A stretch of 5,084 nucleotides of DNA, taken from positions 1 through 5,084 of the forward strand of contig PIVH01000733.1 in the NCBI GenBank assembly GCA_003354225.1. Direction: 5' to 3'. The notes under the pieces are model-generated. The model saw nothing but the letters and a program-made list of their open reading frames with translations. It was not told the origin of the DNA and searched no databases. This document shows positions 1 to 5,073 of the stretch, in pieces. Position 1 is the stretch's first letter. Every line of letters starts with the position of its first letter. The position numbers and the translations under genes were made by a program. The stretch is from Globobulimina sp. (Eukaryota; Foraminifera; Rotaliida).

Positions 1-52
1 TTATGCTAACTCGAATGATTTTTTGTGGTGATGACTGATGGGCGATGTATGC

Positions 53-70
53 TCATATATATATATATGA
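53..70. repeat. Perfect AT palindrome (dinucleotide repeat)
   Basis: TCATATATATATATATGA reads the same on both strands: an (AT)n tract closed by TCA/TGA. A related shorter AT tract flanked by TGATCA and ATCAT occurs at 105-120. This is most likely a simple sequence repeat that could form a cruciform. No function is implied. Confidence 0.8.
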
Positions 71-122
71 TCAAAATTTCTATGTACGGATATATGTAGT
101 CGTGTGATCATATATATCATAG

Positions 123-144
123 CAGAAGACAAACAGAAGACAAA
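123..144. repeat. Tandem duplication of an 11-base unit
   Basis: The unit CAGAAGACAAA occurs twice without a gap (123-133 and 134-144). It looks like a small slippage duplication in non-coding DNA. Confidence 0.85.
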
Positions 145-412
145 CATCGTTCAAGTGTCACAACTGATTGTAAACCCAAGCCATACAAAATATCAAACCA
201 TCATTCGTATTATTTAAAATGATAATTTATGATGAATTATTGCTAGGTTTGTGTTCGGTTTGCAGTGTGTTGTGTCACATCAAGTTTAAAATCCAAAATA
301 TGGTACGTATTTTTCAGACAAATTCAGCCAAATTGATTTGGCAATTGTGAGTGCTAAATTGCATCATTTTCAAAAATTCCAACTGTTTTGTTTTTAAAAT
401 ATCTAATATTGT

Positions 413-443
413 CTCAGACCCGGTTTTAATCGCTCAGACCCGG
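413..443. repeat. Spaced direct repeat CTCAGACCCGG
   Basis: The 11-mer CTCAGACCCGG occurs at 413-423 and 433-443, with starts 20 bases apart. It is GC-rich against an AT-rich background, about 190-220 bases upstream of the phosphatase ATG. It could be a pair of protein-binding sites or a remnant of a repeat. Only the repetition itself is seen. Confidence 0.7.
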
Positions 444-630
444 ATTGAGATTATTCAGAATTCTGAAAAATATGTACCATTTTTCAGTTTTGAAACTTGT
501 TGTGTGTTCAGCTGTTATGTAAATTATGATCACATTATTAGATTATTGATTCCTATTATTATATAATTAGTATCGGAACTTCTTTTAACAGACATTCTTA
601 CCTACATTTTGAATCTCACCCTACAAAGAT

Positions 631-1494
631 ATGTTGAATACAATTGTAATGAGCGTGATGGTCCTGTGTGTAATTACCATTGCACAACAATACTTATGTC
701 CAAACATTGCATTCCTAAATCAATTACCAGTGTTGATGATTGGATACAAAGGTGGTAAAAGTCAATTATTAGCAATGGCAATTTGGTGTGCATATTTTGC
801 AATTTTATGTTATCCTATATCTTATTTTTTGTATTTTATTCCATACAATTGGTTATTATTGTCAAGTTATTCCACCTTACTCGTTTTAGGATCCAAACCA
901 GATCGAAACACATTGGCTGATAAACTATGGTTTAGATTATGGAATAAATTATTTTTTACTGCACCTTTAGTGTTAGGATATAAAATTGTATCAGCAGTTG
1001 GTGGACAGATGTCAAAACCATTAATATCAATTATTGATGATAACATATGTGTTGGTGCATTACCACTTACAGATAAACATGTATCAAAATTGTACAATCC
1101 TCCATACAATATTCGTGGTGTGATCAATTTATGCGATGAAGCTACAGGTCCGATAAATATTTATCCGAAGTACGGTATCAAATATTTACAATTACCAACG
1201 ATGGATGCTACACCACCAAAAATTGATTCAGTTGAATTGGGAATTAAATTCATTCAAAAAGTATTACAACCCAAAAAAGAAGACAATAATGATCAAAGAA
1301 GAGTGTTCATTCATTGTAAATTGGGTATCGGACGTAGTGCTACAATGGCGTTATGTTGGTTACTATCGGAAGGAGTAAAATTAGATGATGCAGCAACAAT
1401 GATAAAATCATCCAGAAAAGCTGCGGAAATAACTGAAATTAAAAAATATAACACAACTAGATATTTCGTAGACAAACAATCAAAACAAAATTAA
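631..1494 (+). CDS. Membrane-anchored dual-specificity (PTPMT1/DSP-like) phosphatase
   Basis: This is a 287-residue protein of the cysteine-phosphatase superfamily. The signature HCxxGxxRS is intact (HCKLGIGRS), with nucleophile Cys229 and phosphate-binding Arg235; the candidate general acid is Asp192 in LPTMDATPP. The region around residues 135-280 has the order expected of a dual-specificity fold: VGALPLTD near the start, then GVINLCDE, the acid loop, an amphipathic helix, the P-loop, and the helix with SATMALCWLL. Before it lie hydrophobic stretches at about residues 3-19, 45-69 and 72-88, so the enzyme is probably anchored in a membrane with the catalytic domain at one face. The family hydrolyses phosphotyrosine or phosphoserine/threonine, or in the PTPMT1 branch phosphatidylglycerophosphate; which applies here cannot be read from the sequence. 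ATG 631 is the first in-frame Met and keeps the first hydrophobic segment. Its codons are AT-rich (TTA, ATT, AAT, GCA), and it converges on the next gene with 67 bases between the stops. Confidence 0.9.
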   Translation: MLNTIVMSVMVLCVITIAQQYLCPNIAFLNQLPVLMIGYKGGKSQLLAMAIWCAYFAILCYPISYFLYFIPYNWLLLSSYSTLLVLGSKPDRNTLADKLWFRLWNKLFFTAPLVLGYKIVSAVGGQMSKPLISIIDDNICVGALPLTDKHVSKLYNPPYNIRGVINLCDEATGPINIYPKYGIKYLQLPTMDATPPKIDSVELGIKFIQKVLQPKKEDNNDQRRVFIHCKLGIGRSATMALCWLLSEGVKLDDAATMIKSSRKAAEITEIKKYNTTRYFVDKQSKQN

Positions 1495-1561
1495 TGTAAT
1501 GTATGCTCTTAATCTCGTCTTGTTTTCATAAAAATTTCTTGGTCTCAGCATCAAAAACAGA

Positions 1562-2283
1562 TTACAAATCTACATCAAACCTATGTTGTAATGATTTATC
1601 ATTGTAGCATTTTGATAAGATTTTTATCCTCCTTTTAAGCATTCCAGGAGACAGGTTCGTTTCTGCATTATTTTTTTGAAATTGCATAATCATTTTCGTT
1701 ACCAATGCAAGAATCAATGTATGCAATTTTTTTAGAGTTATACATTGATTTTTTGAATCAACCAACACTTACTGCGTTCTTCTGCATTTTGATAATAATC
1801 ATTCAATTTTTCATATCTAATTCTCATTTGATCAATTTGTAAAACCATCCATTGAAAAGTACGGAAATATTTGATAGAATATATGAATGATGGAATATAT
1901 AAAAATATTTTTCTTCAAACTTATTTCACTTGTTGGCTCAATTTCCGATGTACAATTATTGATTTGTTCTCTATTCAATTGGTTATTATTCATACATTCC
2001 ATAATTACCTTTGACATTTCATACATTTCAACATTCCATTATTTGCAAATAAACCTAAAATAATTGAAACTAAACTTTGTAAATTCTTTTTACTTTCACC
2101 ACAAAATGCATCAGCACCTGTTGCACAATATTTACTTATTGTTGTGTCATGTTTTAAATGATTCCATCCACAAATATAAAATAATTCCCATTCTGTGGAT
2201 GACTGTTCATCATCACTCGCATGTTTTTTGTGTACAATTGATTGATCAATCATGTGTTCTTTATGTATACGATCTCGATTCAT
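1562..2283 (-). CDS. Three-exon gene, possible Rsm1/NIPA-like zinc-binding protein
   Basis: Three open minus-strand segments join into one 171-residue protein if two introns are removed: exon 1 2283-2009, exon 2 1912-1773, exon 3 1662-1562 (275+140+101 bases, an exact multiple of three). Arg92 and Lys139 are made across the junctions. The ATG at 2283 is preceded by an in-frame TAA. Residues 38-40 are CGW, followed by Cys61, then Cys87 and Cys90 in LKCMKCQRKIFLYI, then FRTFQW near residue 113. A CGW motif, then a distant CxxC-x-R followed by a hydrophobic run and a Trp, recalls the C-terminal zinc-binding domain of the ZC3HC1/NIPA/Rsm1 family. The usual N-terminal C3HC finger is absent and a later His/Cys ligand is not evident, so this may be a partial or diverged member. 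Residues 114-137 look helical and charged. Codon use matches the phosphatase gene. The exon structure is moderately supported; the family assignment is weak. Confidence 0.5.
1663..1772 (-). other. Candidate spliceosomal intron 2 of the minus-strand gene
   Basis: This is a 110-base segment with a textbook donor (GTAAGT) and a CAG acceptor following A-rich sequence. Splicing is in phase 1 and carries the reading frame from NAEER into TNLSPGMLKRR and on to the TAA at 1562. Without splicing the exon 2 frame stops about 35 bases past the donor. Confidence 0.55.
1913..2008 (-). other. Candidate spliceosomal intron 1 of the minus-strand gene
   Basis: This is a 96-base segment with donor CAAAG|GTAATT and acceptor TTTGAAG|A. 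Removing it links the frame ending at the TAA just after exon 1 to the frame used by exon 2 (phase 2), and joins CMKCQ directly to KIFLYI. The interior stays open in a third frame for a while, so another acceptor (AATAG at about 1970) cannot be excluded, but that choice leads to a frame that stops at 1832. Confidence 0.5.
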
Positions 2284-2426
2284 TTAATCCTTCCAATCAT
2301 GTCAATGAAAGAATAATTAGAGGTGTAAATCAACAAATAATCAATAAGTGTCATGTAGCTGCATTGACTAAACTTCAGAGGGGCCATATAGATATTTATA
2401 GACACATAATTACTATTGTTAACTAA
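2283..2426 (+). CDS. Unresolved plus-strand open frame, possible exon or gene fragment
   Basis: The plus-strand frame ending at the TAA at 2424-2426 encodes a protein-like stretch (SNHVNERIIRG, then AALTKLQRGHIDIYRH) with codons typical of the neighbouring genes. The same frame is open back to 2064, but there it lies antisense to exon 1 of the minus-strand gene, which has the better codon pattern. This part could be an exon of a plus-strand gene whose other parts I cannot find, a degenerate gene, or a chance frame. No domain is recognised. It ends 59 bases before the ATG of the DUF336 gene. Confidence 0.2.
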   Translation, partial: FNPSNHVNERIIRGVNQQIINKCHVAALTKLQRGHIDIYRHIITIVN

Positions 2427-2485
2427 TTAGAATTATAATCTTTCACTCTGTTCTTTCTATCTCAACTCTAACTAAAACTCTATAA

Positions 2486-2887
2486 ATGGAAAACGTTTTT
2501 CAAACAGCAAAACAAGTGGCAATTGCCAAAAAAGAGAGTTTGAGATTTGCGTTTTTTGATGCAGAAGCAAATTTGATTTGTTTTGACAAGATTGAAGGAA
2601 GTAGATCCATCTTAGAACGTACTGCTCAAGGAAAAGCGATTGCAGTATGCAGGAACAATTCTAATTCAAACATGACTTCCAGCTTGCTTCTGATATGGTG
2701 TTGTCATTTGATTCCATGGCTTTGTTGCGGAGCAGGGCTTCCTGCAAAAGGAGGTGTAGTTTGTAAAATGGATGGAAGAAAAGTTATATTTGTGGTGACT
2801 GGAGCAAGCGCTGATGTTGATTTAGAAATTGCGACATTAGCTTTGAAGGCAAATAATATTCAGATAGTTGATTGTATCCGTGACTGA
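2486..2887 (+). CDS. GlcG/HbpS-type (DUF336) small protein
   Basis: This 133-residue protein is close to the usual length of the GlcG/HbpS/DUF336 family, single-domain proteins mostly of bacteria, some of which bind haem or related ligands. Family landmarks run in order: an N-terminal helix (FQTAKQVAIAKKE), the strand pair LRFAFFDAEANLICFDK in place of the usual V-x-D-x-G-x-L segment, a helix with SRSILERTAQGKA at about residues 39-51, the loop CGAGLPAKGGV at about 81-91 corresponding to the conserved GGxPI turn, then IFVVTGASADVD at about 101-112 corresponding to the conserved GxxGVSGA-D motif, and a closing helix. The middle is unusually Cys-rich (WCCHLIPWLCC, residues 71-81) and lacks an obvious haem-ligand His at the family's usual place. 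ATG 2486 follows a pyrimidine- and A-rich leader with TATAAATGG. Its function here is unknown; the family assignment is fairly secure. Confidence 0.75.
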   Translation: MENVFQTAKQVAIAKKESLRFAFFDAEANLICFDKIEGSRSILERTAQGKAIAVCRNNSNSNMTSSLLLIWCCHLIPWLCCGAGLPAKGGVVCKMDGRKVIFVVTGASADVDLEIATLALKANNIQIVDCIRD

Positions 2888-3101
2888 TGTTATTGTTAAT
2901 TACTTTGCTTTTTGGTTGATATTTTGAAATGCATGGATCTATACATATGATACTTTCTTTGATATCCGTAATATGTTTATGATACTTTCTTCTATGATAC
3001 ATATAATACTTTCGTGAACCACCGCGTTTATTCCTTTCTTTGATTGTATATTGTTTATTGATTGGCTTTCTCTGTTGTTTTGCTGTTAATCGAACTGGCA
3101 T
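2784..3101 (-). CDS. Hypothetical Lys/Arg-rich protein converging on the DUF336 gene
   Basis: This 105-residue open frame starts at an ATG (3101) and runs tail-to-tail into the DUF336 gene, sharing its last 104 bases on the opposite strand. The non-overlapping N-terminal half is strongly basic and Tyr/His-rich: PVRLTAKQQRKPINK, then GGSRKYYMYHRRKYHKH with two RKY(Y/H) motifs that come from the AAAGTAT repeats in the DNA. No domain is recognised. Such composition suggests binding to nucleic acid, but low-complexity AT-rich repeats can give the same look. The C-terminal half may not be coding as shown: a GTAATT at about residue 67 resembles the donor of the neighbouring intron and could mark the end of an exon. 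Confidence 0.3.
   Translation of the reverse strand: MPVRLTAKQQRKPINKQYTIKERNKRGGSRKYYMYHRRKYHKHITDIKESIICIDPCISKYQPKSKVINNNISHGYNQLSEYYLPSKLMSQFLNQHQRLLQSPQI
2948..3015. repeat. Three copies of ATACTTTC
   Basis: ATACTTTC occurs three times at roughly 30-base spacing, twice within TATGATACTTTCTT and once in TAATACTTTCGTG. On the minus strand the copies encode the ESI/RKYH/RKYY segments of the basic open frame. It may be a coding repeat or simple non-coding periodicity. Confidence 0.6.
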
Positions 3102-3179
3102 TGTATTATTCTACGATAAACTGGAATGAATTGTTTTCAAAATGAATGAATTGTAAATGTCCGCGTTTATTTTATGTTG

Positions 3180-3203
3180 CTAGTATTCACTTGTTAATAC
3201 TAG
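3180..3203. repeat. Perfect 8-base inverted repeat (hairpin)
   Basis: CTAGTATT (3180-3187) is followed after an 8-base loop by its exact complement AATACTAG (3196-3203). It is not followed by a T-run and there is no gene end beside it, so a bacterial-type terminator is not suggested. It may be part of the structured edge of the adjacent element. Confidence 0.7.
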
Positions 3204-3213
3204 TGTATTCAGT

Positions 3214-3296
3214 AAATTGAGAGGATCTGACGTGAAATGAATCATAATAGATGATCATAATTCGCGTTCTCAATTTCTGATCCCTTCTCTCAATTT
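3214..3296. repeat. Imperfect inverted repeat at the composition boundary
   Basis: AAATTGAGAGGATC (3214-3227) is complementary to GATCC...CTCTCAATTT (3279-3296) apart from a 3-4 base bulge. The arms enclose about 50 bases that hold two ATCATAAT copies (3241-3248 and 3255-3262). This arrangement could be a terminal structure or recombinase recognition region. Confidence 0.55.
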
Positions 3297-3311
3297 TCGC
3301 GTTCTCAATTT
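3261..3311. repeat. 16-base direct repeat TTCGCGTTCTCAATTT
   Basis: Two perfect copies lie at 3261-3276 and 3296-3311, 35 bases apart, with a third partial copy (CTCTCAATTTT, 3287-3297) between them. They contain CpG, unlike the AT-rich left side, and sit directly upstream of the recombinase fragment. The same 35-base spacing separates the two 17-base repeats at the other side of the module (5022 and 5057). Confidence 0.8.
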
Positions 3312-3342
3312 TTTAGACAGATCAGAAGTTTTCTAAGTCTAG

Positions 3343-3609
3343 TCACTTCAACAAAGAGCCTTCCAATCCCTTCGTGACCGTGTCCGACATTTGGTCAAAA
3401 GCATCTGCCGATTATGTGGCTTGGATCCAGATGCTTTTAGCTCTCACCAGCTACGCTGCGGTGGAACGGTGGATTGGCTATGCCTCAGAGTCACAGACAG
3501 CATCATTCAAGAGCTGTCCAGATGGGCCAACCTGGACTCGATGGTCCCTTACAAGAAACTGTCCAATGCGAATCTGGCAGATATTTTAAAGCAAAGCCTT
3601 GTGCGTTAG
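3343..3609 (+). pseudogene. Tyrosine recombinase, C-terminal fragment (DIRS/Crypton-like)
   Basis: The frame open from 3343 to the TAG at 3607 encodes the C-terminal catalytic part of a tyrosine (phage-integrase-type) recombinase. FQSLRDRVRH is followed by GLDPDAFSSHQLRCGG (box II HxxR: His codon 3445, Arg codon 3454), then VTDSIIQELSRW (Trp codon 3523 at the His/Trp position) and VPYKKLS (Tyr nucleophile codon 3550), 35 residues after the His, the usual spacing. The DP-x-FSSH-x-LR-x-GG wording is typical of eukaryotic transposon recombinases and their domesticated relatives. The enzyme would cut and rejoin DNA through a 3'-phosphotyrosine bond. The N-terminal DNA-binding domain, the first catalytic Arg and the Lys are missing; no ATG precedes box II in frame and two stops lie just upstream, so this is a 5'-truncated remnant or the last exon of a larger gene. 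GC-rich codons set it apart from the left-hand genes. Confidence 0.75.
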
Positions 3610-3674
3610 CGTTTCTTTAATTTAAACTTGAGTTTTTTACACAAGCAAAACTTTACACTCTTGCCTCTAAAACA
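3610..3674 (+). promoter_or_regulatory. Short AT-rich spacer with a good start context
   Basis: Sixty-five bases separate the recombinase stop from the ATG of the next ORF on the same strand. The ATG at 3675 has A at -3 and G at +4 (acaATGG), a strong eukaryotic start context. The spacer is AT- and pyrimidine-rich and could hold a compact promoter. No specific box is identifiable. Confidence 0.35.
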
Positions 3675-4996
3675 ATGGCACTCCCAAACACTCCCTTTTG
3701 CAGTATTTGCGGGACCGATCGTCCCAAGTTCTACCCCAATGGCGTCGTCTCCGATTTATGCCTGGAATGCAGAGCAGTTGGATTTGGGTGAGACTCATTG
3801 ATCGCGCGTAACTATGAAGATGTGATGCTGCAGGAATCGGCCCTCTGTGAAGCAGAAACCAACCGACGCGTGCTCTCCATCGCTAACCGGCCGGCGAGAG
3901 ATATAAGCGATTTACATGAGACGATCCGGCGGATTGAGGATGCGATCGCGGATCAGAAAGCGGAGCTCTGGGCCACCCGCGAGCAGTTGGCGAAACTATC
4001 GGCCCTCGACAGCAGCAAGCTCGTTGAGGAAGCCACCGCCAACATGAAATGCGAGATGGCGCGCATTTTCGACAGTAAAGCCATCGATATCAGACGGACG
4101 ATGAGGAGGAACGTCCGGGACGCAGTCATATCAGGCCGGCATAGCCATCGCGGCCGCTCGCCACAGCGCCAGCACTTATTTAGCTCACGACGCAGCAGGA
4201 AGAGCAGCGCTACGAAACCGCGCCGACACCCCCCGTTTAGCCCACGGCGCAGCGACAAGAAGCGTCGGCAACGCAGCAACAAGAGACTGCCCCGGAACTC
4301 GCGGTTCTATGTGGAGCCAGACGTTAAGACGCGCACGCGCGTTTATCTCACCCTTTTTCCGCGGACTTCGTCCACCTTTGTACCCTCTTTTGTACACTGA
4401 TACAGTTCCCGCTGGACGTTCGTCGCCGCTATCATGGCACGATCGAGGGATACGTCTTCGATACCGGCTCGTATTTTGTTAAGACGGATTGGGGCACATT
4501 ATTTGGCTGTTTTGAGAGCCTGGTATGCAAAGAAGCAACCACGTTCTGCAAACACAACGTGAAGCGGAAGCTGGACGTCGCCCTGGTTGGCCGGGTACCG
4601 TGCAAACTGACGGTAAAATTAGGCTGCGGCGATTTTGGCACTCGGCCCGACGCCATTTCAGTGACCAAAGTATACGGCAGCAGGTGGACCTGCTGGGCGC
4701 TATGCTTTCGATGCGACGCCCTGACCGAGAAGGAAGAAGCGCACGTTAAAGCGCAGGCCAAGTACGGATTGGAACTCCTGTCCCAGCCCCACTCTCCCTA
4801 TGGTGATGCGAGCGCTACACGTGGAGAACCCGTAGCAACACGCGGAGGACCGGTGGCAACCCGCGACAATCCCCCCTGGTCGATCTTTGATACGGACCAA
4901 TACTCTGACGAGTCCGGGGGTTTGGATGAGTTTAAGACTGATTATGCCAGCGATCATGACAATGATGATGATCGCGCAGCGACCGCTGGCTTTTAA
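3675..4996 (+). CDS. Zinc-ribbon / coiled-coil / Arg-rich protein with one in-frame TGA and a probable intron
   Basis: From ATG 3675 the frame gives 38 residues with a CxxC-16-CxxC zinc ribbon (Cys9, 12, 29, 32), then a TGA at 3789-3791, after which the same frame continues open for 177 codons. That part has a charged coiled coil (about 3900-4058: LHETIRRIEDAIADQKAEL onward) and a very basic Arg/Ser/Lys region (about 4134-4304: GRSPQRQ, SRRSRKSS, SPRRSDKKRRQRS). Removing 4323-4405 as an intron, or a -1 frameshift there, enters the frame that runs to the TAA at 4994: a Tyr/Gly/Cys-containing, possibly beta-rich domain (YHGTIEGYVFDTGSYFVKTD ...), three seven-residue ATRG(E/G)P-type repeats, and an acidic Asp/Glu tail. 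The total is about 411 residues plus the stop. I do not recognise the family. Composition suggests nucleic-acid binding, perhaps a Gag-like or DNA-packaging protein of the element; a cold-shock-like OB fold for the beta domain is a guess. TGA may be a nonsense mutation, a readthrough site, or the true end of a tiny zinc-ribbon gene. Confidence 0.5.
4323..4405 (+). other. Candidate 83-base intron (or frameshift site) in the zinc-ribbon ORF
   Basis: Donor GAC|GTTAAG and acceptor TTTTGTACACTGATACAG|TTC, with a pyrimidine-rich tract and a CTGAT branch-like motif, lie at codon boundaries in both frames (phase 0). Splicing avoids the TGA at 4398-4400 and joins FYVEPD to FPLDVRRRYHG. The alternative is a one-base indel, for instance in the CCCTTTTTCC run at about 4349-4358. 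No canonical X-XXY-YYZ slippery heptamer in the zero frame is present, so programmed -1 frameshifting is less likely. Confidence 0.45.
4811..4873 (+). repeat. Three tandem 21-base coding repeats
   Basis: Units 4811-4831, 4832-4852 and 4853-4873 encode SATRGEP, VATRGGP and VATRDNP. The units differ at several silent positions (for example CGT/CGC/CGC, ACA/ACA/ACC, GTA/GTG), which is more consistent with an old, protein-level repeat than with a fresh slippage duplication. They link the beta-rich domain to the acidic tail. Confidence 0.8.
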
Positions 4997-5021
4997 AATG
5001 TTTAAATATTTAATAATCTCT

Positions 5022-5073
5022 ATGTGTTTGCGTTATTTATTACACCAGCGCGCGTGATGTGTTTGCGTTATTT
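5022..5073. repeat. 17-base direct repeat downstream of the zinc-ribbon ORF
   Basis: ATGTGTTTGCGTTATTT occurs perfectly at 5022-5038 and 5057-5073, with starts 35 bases apart and a CpG-rich CAGCGCGCG segment between them. It begins 25 bases after the ORF stop. It may be part of the element's terminal region or a subterminal recognition repeat. Confidence 0.85.

Larger units (their letters stand above)
1..630. other. AT-rich intergenic region without a convincing gene
   Basis: I see no credible gene in this stretch. The only longer open frame (351-566, plus) lacks an ATG at its start and has no recognisable domain. The stretch holds an alternating AT palindrome, a tandem 11-base duplication and a spaced 11-base GC-richer repeat, listed separately. 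The part just before the phosphatase ATG at 631 probably contains its promoter and 5' leader, but no TATA box or initiator stands out from the AT-rich background. Confidence 0.6.
3102..3342. other. Repeat-rich non-coding junction region
   Basis: No gene is visible between the basic open frame and the recombinase fragment. The stretch contains a short duplicated GAATGAATTGT (3125-3135 and 3144-3154), a hairpin, an inverted pair and a direct repeat listed separately, and marks the change from AT-rich host-like DNA to the GC-rich module. In-frame stops at 3334 (TAA) and 3340 (TAG) close off the recombinase frame. TTTTCTAAGTCTAG at 3329-3342 resembles a splice acceptor, so a missing upstream recombinase exon is possible. 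Confidence 0.5.

Noticed and set aside
351-566. 71-codon plus-strand frame upstream of the phosphatase
   Set aside because: It begins at GTG rather than ATG, has low-complexity hydrophobic and Cys/Ile-rich content, and shows no domain; it is most likely chance in AT-rich DNA.
867-1127. Minus-strand frame inside the phosphatase gene
   Set aside because: It lies entirely antisense to a gene with an intact catalytic domain and has no recognisable motif.
3180-3203. Rho-independent terminator
   Set aside because: The hairpin is AT-rich, lacks a following T-run and is not at the end of a gene; the window also looks eukaryotic.
3261-3311. CRISPR-like repeat array
   Set aside because: There are only two full copies and one partial copy, with spacers of about 19 bases or less, no leader, and no cas genes.
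3374-3589. Second plus-strand frame over the recombinase fragment
   Set aside because: The alternative frame carries the complete HxxR...W...Y signature with normal spacing; this one is its shifted shadow.
3953-4397. Two minus-strand frames with many Arg and Leu residues
   Set aside because: They mirror the Arg/Ser-rich coding region on the plus strand, where CGN and AGC codons read as Arg, Ala and Leu on the other strand.
4340-4400. Programmed -1 ribosomal frameshift
   Set aside because: No X-XXY-YYZ heptamer is placed in the zero frame within the overlap; a spliced or mutated junction explains the frame change better.
4432-4957. Minus-strand and shifted plus-strand frames over the C-terminal exon
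   Set aside because: High GC content keeps several frames open. The plus frame ending at 4996 alone carries the in-frame 21-base repeats and the acidic tail, and it connects in phase to the upstream ORF.
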